64,000 bases of DNA, taken from contig NC_071391.1 in NCBI RefSeq assembly GCF_022682495.2, forward strand, positions 83,430,154-83,494,153, written 5' to 3'. Below the pieces are notes generated by a model. The model was not told the origin of the DNA, searched no databases, and was given only the letters and a program-made list of their open reading frames with translations. The translations under genes and the position numbers were made by a program. Source of the stretch: Desmodus rotundus (lineage: Eukaryota; Chordata; Mammalia; Chiroptera; Phyllostomidae). Positions 36,405 through 47,836 of the stretch are shown here, one piece after another (the stretch's first letter is position 1; the number at the start of each line of letters is the position of its first letter).

Positions 36405-36808
36405 TGTTATAGACTCAAGATTTGCTTCCCCTCAAAACTCATATGTTGGAGTCCTAACTCCGAAAGTGATGTACTTAGTGATGTAACTCTTTTTGTGATA
36501 TACTTAAGTTTAAATGAGGTTATGAGGCTGGGACCCTCAGGTTGAGATTAGTGTCCTTATAAGATGATGGAAAGAGACTGGAGCACTTGCATACTCTATC
36601 CTTTTCCTGCACCTTGCCCGCCCCTCTCTTGGGCACACTGAGCAGGTGCCCATCTTCAAGCCAGGGAAAAAGTCCTCACCAAGGACTGAATTTGCTGGTG
36701 CATTGATCATGGACCTTCCAGGCTCCAGAACTGTGAGAAATAAATGTCACAGTCTGGAAAATACAATCTGTGGTATTTTGTTATAGCAGCTGTAGCAACC
36801 TAAGACAC
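36405..36808 (+). mobile_element. MLT1-type MaLR solo LTR
   Basis: Starts 'tgttatagactcaagatttg' and ends 'gcaacctaagacac'. Between are 'aaaactcatatgttggagtc', 'tttaaatgaggttatgaggc', 'agtgtccttataagatgatg', 'ggctccagaactgtgagaaa' with an AATAAA (ATAAATG) signal, and 'tctgtggtattttgttatag'. This is a complete old MaLR LTR without internal sequence. Confidence 0.8.
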
Positions 36809-37879
36809 CCAGGCTTCTGTAGCCCACAGTGCATGGGAGGACATATTACCATGGATACCTGAAGGTATATTAATTTCTGGGGCTGCAAGATCACAGCCCC
36901 TTTCACCCACAGCAACACCTTCCCTGATTATTTTGGGGAGACCCTAGGGGACCTAAAATGTGCTCACAGTCTCTTCACATTCTGCCTCTCACAGTCCCCT
37001 AACTGCACAAGGGGGCAACCCCTTCCTTCCAGGCTGTCCTGTGCCTTTTTTTCAGGACCCCATGCTCCCAAAGTTGCAGCACCAGGAGAACACCTCACAC
37101 CCCCACACCAGGATGGGTCCACAGGAATTGAAAGGGTGTCCCTTTTCCCTTCTCCATTGCTGCTGCCACCAGGGGAGGGCTGACTGCTGGCTGAGCAGCT
37201 CATCAGGGTCTGTCAGATGGCTTAAAATTCAAGGAGCCACATCTTGTTTACTATCATGTCCCCAGCACAGAGCATGGTACCTGCCCCATCCCAGGTATGT
37301 GACTCATAATAGAGAACTGAGAATGGACATGGATGGACAGTGAGCAGTGTGTGCCCGGGAGGGGACCATTGGAGGTGGGTTGAGGGGGGTATGGAAATCT
37401 TTTCCCAGATAAGAAAAACCACAGGGAAGAGAGTGGACTGAAATACATAGTTTATTGCAAGAGACAGAGGGCAGCCCCAAAGGGGCTCCAGGCAGGATTT
37501 AGGGCTCAAGCGTAGTCCTTAGCCCACCCCTACAACCCCCACACATGCACCTGCTTCAAGTATGATGAGAGAACCAGTCAAGGGAACTGTGAGGAAGCAG
37601 GTAATGATCTCAATTTCACAGCTGAGTGGGTTGGGACCATGTCAAGGGAGTTAGTTTCTGGGACAGCAAAGAAGCTTCAAGTTCTCTGTCTCTCTAGCTC
37701 ATCCAGCCAGGTGGTCAGGATAAGTCCATCCTGGAATCCAGGCTCCAGTGCCCACATCCCAGACACCCTCACTGCACAGTGCCTGCAGCTCCTCAGGCAC
37801 ACTCTGATTCCCAGCCCACACCTCCAATACCAGCACACAGGCTCACTAACAGGGCTACTTTCAAAAACACATATAATAT
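36809..37879. other. Unassigned, no gene recognised
   Basis: Overlapping short frames on both strands (around 36960-37509 and 37639-37985) show no recognisable protein features. The sequence looks unique. Confidence 0.5.
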
Positions 37880-38115
37880 TAATAATTACAGCTGCCATTT
37901 TTGGGGTGCTTCCTGGGGGATAGACACAGACTCTCTCATTTAGTCTTAATACCCAATCTTGGGAGATGGGTATTACTATTCCCACTTCACAGATGAAGAA
38001 ACTGGGAATCAGAAAGGTTAATTAGTCCAATGTTTCACAGCTAAGGAGCAATAGAGCCAGGATTCCAACCAGCTGTGTCTGACTGCAAATTTCATACTCT
38101 AAACTATTTTGCTGT
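37880..38115 (-). repeat. MIR SINE
   Basis: Antisense MIR: 'ttggggtgcttcctggggga', 'actattcccacttcacagat', 'gaagaaactgggaatcagaa', 'ttcacagctaaggagcaata' and 'gagccaggattccaaccagc'. Confidence 0.8.
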
Positions 38116-39029
38116 ATTGATTCCAAGGATAAACAAATCATGTGCCACATAAAGTAGTTGGAAAGGGGCAGGGGAACCTGACCCACAATCCATTAGGCAG
38201 AGGGCAAATGAATGGTATAATCTGCATGACTAAATGTGCCCCAGGTCCCACACAGTGACATTGTCATAAAGACAATATCAGATACTGCCTCCCATGCTCT
38301 TAGGAGCTGGACTAATTCTCTTTCTCTCAAGGCAGACTCAGCTGTGCATGAGCAAGTAAATGGACATTCTTCTACTGAGAATCACAGACAGGCAAAATTA
38401 TTAGAGTGCAGAACAGAACTGAGAATCCAGATCCCCAAAGGTTGGAAAGGCTACCAGGTTCTAAAACTGGATTTGCAACCACCCCCAAAAGGGAAAGCAG
38501 TCCTCTTCATTGGGCCAGGCCAGGCCAGCCCATGCTGGGGGTGGGAGAGTAGGGCCCCACTACCCCAAAGTCCCTCCTTTCAACCCTGGCTTCTACCCTC
38601 AACCCCTGAATCCCTATGAGGTAAGTATATTCCATCACGTTCCCCACAGACCTCCCAGACCAATTCCCACTGCAGTTTGTGTAGCCCACTCTGTTCAGCA
38701 AAAGGGAAGTCATTGCCTCCTAACCCTGCATCCTGACTATGATCCTACCCAGAACTTTTCTTTTAGGCCTGGGTGTTGCCTCTCAGCTGTGGTCACTCTC
38801 CCTTCTCTGGGGCACCCCTGCCTTATCTCTAGGTCAGTGATAAGGGTTGTAATGCTCTTTCTCACATGCCCATCCTAGAGCTCAGACCCATAGGCATCTG
38901 CCTTCTAGAATCTGAGAATCAGATGAGTGCTCTTAGAGCCCTAAGAAAACCTGAGCCTGGGGGGTGCTACTGGTGAGCATACTTTGGACTGCAAGTTTCA
39001 GAACAATCTGACAATCTTACACTGGCTCA
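38116..39029. other. Unassigned, no gene recognised
   Basis: Two overlapping + strand frames (38236-38619 and 38510-38878) have no recognisable motif. The sequence looks unique. Confidence 0.5.
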
Positions 39030-39187
39030 AACCAGTGCTTTTCAAACTTTAATATGCATGCAAGTCACACAGGACCTTTTTGGATGTAATTTCTGATTCA
39101 GTAGGTCTGGAGTGAAACCTGAGATTCTGCACTATTAGCAAGCTATCAAGTGAGGCTGATGCTCCTGGTCCAGAACTCACACTTTTA
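39030..39187 (+). repeat. MER5A hAT-Charlie MITE
   Basis: 'gtgcttttcaaactttaata', 'tttctgattcagtaggtctg', 'gagtgaaacctgagattctg' and 'gaggctgatgctcctggtcc' are read in MER5A order over about 160 bases. Confidence 0.75.
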
Positions 39188-40630
39188 GTAACAAGGATTC
39201 AAAGATCTAAACCTCAAGGGCATATGTTACTTATTTATAAGAAGCCAAGAGATAGTGGCTCCAGGGTTGACTCTGCTCACTGATATCTTCACCAGGCTTT
39301 GTCCATTGTTGACTCCACCACCCTCATCACCACAAGATGACTGACAAAGCTCTCACCATCACATCCTCACAAATCAGTGTCACTTCTACTCCTGTGGAAG
39401 CAGAAAGAATCTTCTCTGTCTCTGGCCTCCAGGAAGCATCCCCAAAATGGCAGCTGTCATTATTAATTATATATTTTCCTTTAGCTCTCCTGTTATCAGG
39501 CAATAAAATCTTTCTCAGAATCCCCCAGATGTTTACTTATATCTCATTGGCCAGAACAGGGTCCCATGCTCATCCCTGGACCAATTACTATCAACAGGGT
39601 TAAGATTTCCATGATTGGCCTAAACTAGTTATGATTCATCCCCAGTGGCTTGGGGACATTTCTACTTAAACAAAAAACAGAACTCTTTTAGAAAGAAAGG
39701 AGAGCAGAATGGCTACAAAGCAGACAGCCAATAGCAGCATCACAAGTAGTACAAACCATCCCATTGCCCACTACCAGGCCTCTAACCCCCTTTGCCTTTC
39801 TCTGGGGGAGAGAATGAAGGAGAAACTGGCAAAACTAATAGAAGTAAAAATAAAGGCGGTTTTAGGGGGCAGAGGCAGAATGAAGGGAAGATGCAGCACC
39901 AATAATCATTAATGTGCTCATCAGAAGAAGGGAGGGATCAGGCTTGTGTGACTTACTCACAGGGTGTTACGAAGACTGCATACGCCAGTGCATGTAAAAG
40001 CATTTTGTAAATGGTGACCTGTCACAGGAATGCAAGCAGCTGTGGTGGTGGTAGCAGCAGTGAATACCACTCCTAGTCCTGTGGAATGTGGGGAGAAATG
40101 GAAGCAGAAAGAATGCTCTCCCCATACTCTGTCCCCCTTGCCAGATGACCTCTGTGGCTTCAGTGGAAATTTTCCCTGTTCCTAATTCTTTCCCTCTTTG
40201 TTGATTGTAACTGCCCAGCAATCAGCTGACACTGACAGCAGGGCTGGGTGGGCTTCTGCTGGAGCAGAAAGAGGCATTTGTGTGACTGAGAAATTCCTGC
40301 TCCTCAGTGGTAAGAAGTCAAAGAGCCAGGGCCAAGGGTACACCATGATTTCTGCAGAAGGGCCAGGCCCCCCTTTAGGTATCACCTCTGCAGCCCAGCA
40401 TCTTCACACATGCTGTTCCTTTCCCTGGAGCTGCTCTTCCCCACACTGCTCACACTTGGCTCCCTTTCAGTTTCAATGGCACCTCTGCAGAGAGGTCTCT
40501 CTTGCTCCCCAAATCTAAAGCAGCCCTTTCCTCTGCCTCCTCCCCCTCCCCTACTCGTTGCTCTCTTCGACAAAAGTTAATTTTTCTTCCTCATCACATT
40601 TGCTACAGTTCATAATCATTTGCTGGTTTA
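39188..40630. other. Unassigned, no gene recognised
   Basis: Unique-looking sequence. Small frames (39337-39603, 39709-39912, 40198-40518) have no supporting motif or splice context. Confidence 0.5.
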
Positions 40631-40634
40631 TCAT

Positions 40635-40757
40635 CAATTAATCTGAAACTCTGTGAGGGCAGGGACCATGTGCATTGTATTGCCGCCACTTACTCAGCAC
40701 AGGACCTGGAACATAGTTTTCCCACAGTAAACACATGCTGAATGAATGAATGAAGGC
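40635..40757 (+). repeat. L2 3' terminus
   Basis: 'ctctgtgagggcagggacca', 'cagcacaggacctggaacat' and 'acatgctgaatgaatgaatg' are the hallmark end of L2. Confidence 0.8.
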
Positions 40758-41736
40758 AGTTGAAGCAACTGTCCTCTGTCCCCAGAATGAAGAATTAGAG
40801 TCAACATTTAAATAAAGCAAAAGAACTTTAGTTTAGCTACAACAGATAAGCTTACTCAGGAGGAGGTGAACAGTGTGACAACATAAACATGTGCATCAGG
40901 GTGGAGGAGGAGGAGGTCTACCTCACATCAGGAAGATGGTTAGACAGCCCCTGGCATATTCCAGTGCCCAAGGGAAACAGTACTCTAGTGTCACCCCACC
41001 CTATCATCCCATCTTGCACAGCAGTCAATACGTTGCCTCTTCTTTTAGGTCCTTGGATCCCTCATGTTCTAGCTTCTGCTTTCATCACATTAGTTTTGGG
41101 GGGATGGGAGGACAGGGGTAAGGAACTGGGATCCTGGGCTCTGACTCCTGGCCCACTAGGTCATATGCAGAGTCGGAAATTGACTGGAATGCTGACACCA
41201 TGACCCAGATCAGCAAACTCACCCCTTGGAAAGACTGGAACTTCATGGCAGGATGGAGCTGAGGGAAATACCAATCACTCACAACTGGTTTGAAGTTCAC
41301 TGAAACTGTCCCAATGGCCACTTGAAAAGGTTCTCTGTGCATCCTTCCTGGTTCAAAGTGACAGGAAGAACCAGCTGGGTCAGTGGGTGCAAAAGCAATC
41401 AATCAAGCAGAAAGTCTAGAGAAACACTCAGAGTGCCCCATCTCCATCCCTGCTCATCCTGACGGGTGTGCTGGGAGGCCCTGGCAATTTCCTGTGATCC
41501 CACCTATAGTATCATGATATTGGCCCATGTCAATAAACACTCCAGAAAATAAGGGCTGAAAGAAGTGGAGATGAAGAAGAGAGCACAATGACATAGCTTT
41601 CAGCTAGGCCAGTGTGTGTGTGTGTTCAGGGGGAGTGGGTGGCCCACACTCAGGTAAATTAAAGGAATAGTCAGAAACAAGGGTGTGAGTCAGACAGTTG
41701 GAGGTGTGACTGTAGGCTACTTTTGGAGAGGCTTGA
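40758..41736. other. Unassigned, no gene recognised
   Basis: No exon or repeat recognised apart from a short (GT) run near 41612-41624. Confidence 0.5.
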
Positions 41737-42185
41737 ATTCATTCATTCATTCATTCATTCAATGTAAATATAAGGATCCACTCTTTGCACTGTGCTAGCC
41801 ATCAGATCTGAATAGTGAACAAAAGCCACACAGTCCTGCCCTCATGAAGCTTGTAGTTTACAGTGGGAATCAGATATGAATCAAATATTTGCAAACTGAA
41901 ACTATGTTAAGTGCTATAATAAGAATAGGATAATGATATGGAAATTTTTAACACATGCCAATCAGAACAAGCTTTCCTGAAGATTGAGAATTGAGGAGGA
42001 GTTAGGTTAAAAGAAGAAGCACATGCATTCTATGCAGCAGGAATAATATGTGCAAAGACTGAGGTGGGAAGAAACAAGAAATATGAGATGAATGAAGGCC
42101 AGTGTGATTGACACAGAAAGAGGAAAAGGATGATGAGGCTGATTTCATTCTTGGCTAAGGAGAGTCTATGGAAGACAGATGCAAG
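41737..42185 (-). repeat. L2 3' region with (ATTC)6
   Basis: Begins with six ATTC units (41737-41760), an expansion of the antisense L2 tail. It then reads 'gcactgtgctagccatcaga', 'ctgccctcatgaagcttgta', 'gagttaggttaaaagaagaa' and 'atatgtgcaaagactgaggt' in reverse-complement L2 order. Confidence 0.7.
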
Positions 42186-42769
42186 CAGAGCCCTCCCATG
42201 GCCATCTGCCTACTGCATGCCAAGTTGACGCTACTGCAGCCCAGACAATGATTGACTGGGAACAGGGAAGTCCTTGCTAGCTTACTGGGTTCCTCCAATG
42301 CACTGAGAGTCCCAGACAAACATCTTCAGGAGCTTTGGAGGGTCCCATCAAAATGTGCTGTGCTAGTCTTGTTTCCCCATACTCTCCCGGGAGTTGCAGA
42401 AAGATAAGTGAGGCCACGCCACTGGCTGGCTCATAATGCAGAGGGCCAAGCTAGCCTGTTATTTCACCTTCCATGTCTACCACTCACCTCTTTGCACAGG
42501 AAGGGCCCAAGGAAGGTATTCTGTGTCTCCTTAACGGTCTCCTGGCCCAAGAACCAAGACACTAAAATGGCCTTGTTGAGCCAAGATGGCCAGGTTGCTT
42601 GTTCAAGGTCGGACTCACAGGGCTTTATAGGCCATGCTATACATTTTCTTTATCTCTTTACTCTTATTCTCTCCTCTTCCCCCTACCTCTCACTTTTTCG
42701 CAGTAAACTGTTTTACTGAAGCAAAATTTACAAGGAAGGACACACATATTAAGTGTTCAATTGTTTTTC
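42186..42769. other. Unassigned
   Basis: No gene recognised. A ccaagatggcc string at 42582-42592 is YY1-like but isolated and not at a retrotransposon start. Confidence 0.45.
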
Positions 42770-43490
42770 ATAGTTAGCATACCTTGGCATATAAACACCC
42801 AAAGACTGCAAGAATGTTCCTGACAACGTTATTTGTAATAGCCCCAAACTGGAAGAAAAACTATTAATCAACAATAAAATAAATAAAATGTAGTATATTT
42901 GCATGATAGAGTACTACCAGGAATTAAAAGTGAATGAACCACAGCTCCATGTAACAACAGGAATGAACTTTGTAAACATCCTTCTAAGTGAAATATGCCA
43001 GACACAAAAGGACAAATACTGCATAATTCCACTTATAAGAAGTATCTAAGCTGGTCAGAGAAAGACAAATACCATATGATTTCACTTATGTATGGAATCT
43101 AATGAAAAAAACCCCTAACAATCTAAATAGAAACAGAATCAAAGATACAGAGAACAGACTGACAGCTGTCAAGATGGGAGTGGCATTGGGAGCTGGGTGA
43201 AAAAGGTGAAGGGATTAAGTAAGTAAGTAAATAAGTAGGTAAGTAAGTAAATACTTAAATAAATAAATCTTGTAGTCATGAACAAAAGCGTGGTGACTAC
43301 CAGAGGAAAAGGAGTGGGAGGATAGTAGAAGAGGGTAAAGGGGGACATATGGTGACAGAAGGAGACTTCACTTTGAGTGGTGAACACACAATATATAGAT
43401 GATGTATTGTAGAATTGTACACTTGAAACTTATATAATTTTATTAACTGATATCACCCCGATAAATTCACTGAAAATTTAAACAAGAAAT
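42770..43490 (+). mobile_element. Two overlapping old L1 3' ends
   Basis: 42770-43045 is an old L1 ORF2 C-terminal scrap ('aatgttcctgacaacgttat', 'gtgaaatatgccagacacaa', 'aggacaaatactgcataatt'). At about 43058 the same ORF2 end is met again ('agaaagacaaataccatatg', 'atttcacttatgtatggaat'), followed by a 3' UTR with a tetranucleotide run (43216-43268) and the end 'gtagaattgtacacttgaaa'. The repeated terminal segment implies two different L1 copies joined, not one. Confidence 0.65.
43216..43268. repeat. (AAGT/AAAT)n tetranucleotide repeat
   Basis: Alternating aagt and aaat units lie inside the old L1 3' UTR. Confidence 0.9.
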
Positions 43491-43699
43491 ACCTAGAACA
43501 GGCAAATTTATAGATACAGAAAGAACTCCCTGATCTTGGCATAAACCAAATTAGAGAGGCTAGTAAAAGAAGGAAGAGGCATTACTGCTTAATTGGTACA
43601 GAGTTTCTGTTTAGGATAATAAAAAAAAATATTGGATTTTGGAAATAGGTGCTAAGAACAATCTTGTAGTCTTTTGTTTTACATATGCACTAATTTTAT

Positions 43700-44347
43700 T
43701 TATTTTATTTTTTGGTTATACATCTAAAATTGAAGTTCCTGAGTCATAGGTAAGCACCTATTTATCTACAGTAAATTCTGCCCAAAAGTTTTCCAAAGTG
43801 GCTGTACCAACTTATACTCTCACCAGCAGTACCTTAAGTTTACTGCACATCTATGCCAAGACAACACAATATCATTTATGTTTTATTTTAGCTAATCTCC
43901 TATGTAGAGTGATACTTTATTATGGTTTTAATTAGTCTGTTCCTGATGACCATTTGATTGGGCACATATTCATATTGGCCATTTGGATATTCTTTTGTGA
44001 AGCATACATTCAAGCTTTTGCCCATTGAGTAAGAAGGGTGTTCCTTCCTTCCTTTTCTCTCTTTCTTTCTCTCTTCCTTCCTTCCTCCCTCCCTCTCTCC
44101 CTTTCTCTCTCTTTTCTCTTCCTTCCTTCCTTCCTTCCTTCCTTTCTTCCTTTCTTCTTTCTTTCTTCTTCTCTCTTTCTTTTTCTTCTTTCTTTCTCCC
44201 CCTGTTTCTTCTTTTACCCTTTTTTCCTTCCTTGAAATTCTTTAAATATTCTGCAAAATAATTTTTGTCATATATGTAAATAAGTACTTAATGTTAATAA
44301 TATGCTATTAATCTCTTCCTTTATGATTATCTCTTTTTGTGTCTCTT
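43700..44347 (-). mobile_element. Ancient L1, antisense, segment 1
   Basis: Reverse-complement L1 ORF2 wording: 'ttttccaaagtggctgtacc', 'tactctcaccagcagtacct', 'ggccatttggatattctttt', 'cttttgcccattgagtaaga'. This is the host element of the nested cluster. Its pieces resume at 45459-47434, 49411-49584 and 56566-56800. All frames are destroyed. Confidence 0.75.
44041..44235. repeat. Polypyrimidine (CCTT/CTTT)n tract
   Basis: About 195 bases of almost pure C/T on the + strand, made of ttcc, cttc and ccct units, lie within the ancient L1. The pure-pyrimidine strand could form triplex or slipped structures. The open frames across it are composition artefacts. Confidence 0.9.
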
Positions 44348-44363
44348 AAGAAATTTTTTCCTA

Positions 44364-45038
44364 AGAGAAACAAAAGAAAATGTACAGGGAACCAGTAGTG
44401 ATGCAAAGGAAACTGGGACTCAAATCAATGGTGTGGACCAGAAGGAAGAAAGAAACATCCAACCAGAAAAGAATGAAGAAACAAGAATTCAAAAAAATGA
44501 GGAGAGGCTTAGGAACCTCCAGGACATCTTGAAACGTTCCAACATCCGAATTATAGGGGTACCAGAAGGAGAAGAGGAAGAACAAAAAATTGAAAACTTA
44601 TTTGAACAAATAATGAAGGAGAACTTCCCTCATCTGGCAAAGGAAAAAGACTTCCAGGAAGGCCAGGAAGCTCAGAGAGTCCCAAAGAAGCTGGACCCAA
44701 GGAGGAACACACCAAGGCACATCATCATTACATTACTCAAGATTAAGCAGAAGGAGAGAATCTTAGAAGCAGCAAGAGAAAAGGACACAGTTACCTACAA
44801 AGGAGTTCCCATAAGACTGTCAGCTGATTTCTCAAAAGAGACCTTACAGGCAAGAAGGGGCTGGCAAGAAGTATTCCAAGTCATGAAAGGCAAGGACCTA
44901 CATCCAAGATTACTGTATCCAGCAAAGCTATCATTTAGAATGGAAGGGCAGATAAAGTGCTTCTCAGATAAGGTCAAGTTAAAGAAGTTCATCATCACTA
45001 AGCCCTTATTATATGAAATGTTAAAGGGAGTTATCTAA
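44364..45038 (+). pseudogene. HAL1 ORF1 C-terminal two thirds
   Basis: An uninterrupted frame of 224 codons from the 5' truncation point to the TAA at 45036-45038, corresponding to residues 56-279 of the intact copy C protein. It contains the short helical segment (ETRIQKNEERLRNLQDIL), the RRM (IRIIGVPEGEEEEQ) and the C-terminal domain (PIRLSADFSKETLQARRGWQ). About ten residues differ from copy C by eye, for example GVDQKEER against GVAQKEER and EKDFQEGQ against EIDFQEVQ. A chance ATG at 44337 in the flanking ancient L1 is in frame and would add nine foreign residues (MCLLRNFFL), giving a 233-residue fusion frame. No HAL1 promoter is retained, so expression would need a host promoter. Scored as a truncated copy, not a host gene. 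Confidence 0.8.
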
Positions 45039-45442
45039 GAAAAACAAGATAAAAATATGAACAATAAAAATGACAGCAAACTCACAGTTATTAACGACCA
45101 CACCTAAAACAAAAACAAGAGCAAACTAGGCAAACAACTAGAACAGGAACAGAACCATAGAGATGGAGATCACATGGAGGGTTGTCAATAGGGGATTGGG
45201 AGGGGGAGAAGGGGGGAAAGGTACAGAGAATAAGTAGCACAGATGATAGGTGGAAAATAGACAGGGGGAGGGTAAGAATAGTGTAGGAAATGTAGAAGCC
45301 AAAGAACTTATAAGTATGACCCATGGACATGAACTATAGGGGGGGAATGTGGGAGGGAGGGTGTGGGCAGGATGGAGTGGAGTGATGGGGGGGGGGAGAA
45401 TGGGACAAGTGTAATAGCATAATCAATAAATATATTTAAAAA
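44364..45442 (+). mobile_element. HAL1 copy B, 5'-truncated
   Basis: It begins inside ORF1 and runs through the ORF1 stop (45036-45038) and the HAL1 3' UTR to 'cataatcaataaatatattt' and poly(A). It is flanked by 16-bp duplications aagaaattttttccta (44348-44363) and aagaaactttttccta (45443-45458) that differ at one base. The site (CTT/AAGAA) is close to the L1 endonuclease preference. Sequence is very close to copy C. Confidence 0.9.
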
Positions 45443-45458
45443 AAGAAACTTTTTCCTA

Positions 45459-47434
45459 CATAAGGATCATGAAGATTGTTTGCTATGTTATCTTCTAAAA
45501 GCTTTATTGGCATATATTTTTGTATTTAGGTCTATTTTCCCTTTTGTATTGTTTTCTGCCTTTAGTGTGAGAAAGAAGTCAAGATTTATGCTCCCAAATA
45601 CATACCTAATTGATCTAACACTGTTTATTGAACAAACCATCTTTTATGCTCTTCACATCTAAGCGCTTTGGCCGTGAATCAGGGAACAATATACGTGCAG
45701 GTCTGTTTCTAGAGTATACATTCTATCCCATTGCTCTATTTGGTTATCCTTCCATCAACAACATAGACCCTTAATACTTTAATATGTCTTGATATCCAAC
45801 CTTATTCTTCTTTATGTGTGATCTTCTTCAGGATTGTCTTAGCTGTTCTTGTCTTTGCATTTCCATGTAAATTAAAAAATCAACCTGTTAATTTTCATAT
45901 AAAAATATTACTGGTATTTTGATTGGAATAGCATTTATCTTGTAGGTCAATTTAAGAAAAAATTGACAAAGTTGTAATACTGAGTCTTTCAATACAAGAA
46001 CATTTCTTCACTTAGTTTTCTTTTTCTATCAATAATGTTTTGTAGTTTTTAAAAGATTTATTGGATTTAACTTATGTGTAGTTATTTGATAAATTTAATA
46101 TTATTGTAATACCATCTTTTTTAAATTTTATTTCCTAATTGCTTTCATTTAGTATATAGAAAGGCTAAAATTTTGCTGAAATTACTTATCAATTTTAATA
46201 ATTGTTTTGCATATACTTTTGGATATTCTACTTAGCAATCATGGGGGTTTTTTGTGGGTTTTTTTTTTTTTTGCAAATAATGACTGTTTCCTTGCTTTCC
46301 AATCTGTACACTTTTTTTTTTCTTTAATGGCATTATTGCACTAGCTAGTATATTTAATACAATGCTAAATAGAAACAATGATATAGAAACAATGATTGTG
46401 GATATTCTTGTGACATTACTTATCTCAGGGAGGAAGCTTTCAGTATTTCACCACTGAGTAGTATTTTAGAAGATACCTTTTATCAGGAAAGGAAGTCTTC
46501 TTCTATTACTAATTTCCTGAGGGTATCTTTATCATAAACAGTTATGAAATTTATCAAATAGTACTTTATCTGCACTTACTGAGGTGATTATATGGTTTTT
46601 GCTTTATTAAATAAATATGATGAATTACATCAATTGATTTGCTAATGTTAAACCAGTCTTTAATTCCTGGAAAAAATCCCACATGGCTATGATATTATTT
46701 TTTTATATATTGCTATATTAAATTGTTTCATATTTTCTTTATTATAGTTGACTCATTTTCATGAAGGACAATAGTCTGTAATATTCCTTTCTTGTAATGT
46801 CCTTATCAAGATCTGGTATAAAAGGTATGCTAGCCCCATACAAATGTGTTGGGAAGTACCTCTTTTTATTTTATTTTCTAGAAGAGCTTAAGATTGGCAT
46901 TTCCTCCACCACCCCTCAAAATTTTTTTAAGTTACCAGTAAAGTTATTTGGACCTAGAATTTTCTTTGTGAAAGGTTTAAAATAAAGATTAATTTCTTTA
47001 ATAGTTGAAACTATTTAGATTTTCTATTTCTTTTTATGCAAGTTTTGGTAAATTTGTTTTTTCCCCTAGAAATTTGTCATTTTTATATAAATTTTCAAAT
47101 TTACTGGCTTAAAGTCATTCATAATATCATATTATCTTTGTAATATCTGTAGGGTTTGTAGTAATGACTCCTTTTTTATTCTTGACATACTAGGTTGTTT
47201 TTTTCCCCCTATTTTCCTCATCAGTCTTATTAAAACTTTATCAATTTTATTAGAATTTTCAAAGAAACAAAGTTTGGCTTCATTAATTTTATTTATTGTA
47301 CATTTATTTTATATTTATTGATTTATACTGTTTAGTTTTTTTCTTTCTTTAACTTTTTTTTTAACTTTATCAACAATCCTAAGGTATTCACTAGGTGTAT
47401 GTTTTATTTATTTATTTTTTCAGGTTTCAAAAAA
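45459..47434 (-). mobile_element. Ancient L1, antisense, segment 2
   Basis: Reverse-complement L1 ORF2 continues: 'tattttcccttttgtattgt', 'attgctctatttggttatcc', 'gtattttgattggaatagca', 'tgtagggtttgtagtaatga'. It is strongly AT-rich with many stops. It lies between HAL1 copies B and C. Confidence 0.75.
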
Positions 47435-47836
47435 TTTTTTAATATATTTATTGATTATGCTATTACACTTGTCCCATTTCCCCCCATTCAGTCCACTCCA
47501 TCCTGCACACCCCCTCCCTCCCACATTCCCCCCATATAGTTCATGTCCATACGTCATACTTATAAGTTCTTTGGCTTCTACATTTCTTATACTATTCTTA
47601 CCCTGCCCCTATCTATTTTCTACCTACCATTTATGCTACTTATTCTCTGTGCCTTTTCCCCCTCCCTTCCCCTCCCACTCCCCTGTTGATAACCCTCCAG
47701 GTGATCTCCATTTCTGTGGTTCTGTTCCTGTTCTAGTGGTTTGCTTAGTTTGCTTTTGTTTTTGTTTTAGGTGTGGTTGTTAATAACTGTGAGTTTCCTG
47801 TCATTTTTACTGTTCATATTTTTTATCTTGTTTTTC

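Noticed and set aside
36960..37343. 127-codon open frame as a possible exon
   Set aside because: No domain or recognisable protein, and antisense frames of similar length overlap it.
41737..41760. (ATTC)n as an independent microsatellite or CRISPR-like array
   Set aside because: It is the expanded antisense tail of an L2. No spaced repeats exist and CRISPR is not expected in a mammalian genome.
42582..42592. YY1-like ccaagatggcc as the 5' end of another L1 or HAL1
   Set aside because: The following sequence matches neither 5' UTR, so it is an isolated motif.
44025..44261. Ser/Leu/Phe-rich open frames resembling a membrane protein
   Set aside because: They translate the polypyrimidine microsatellite, so composition alone keeps the frame open.
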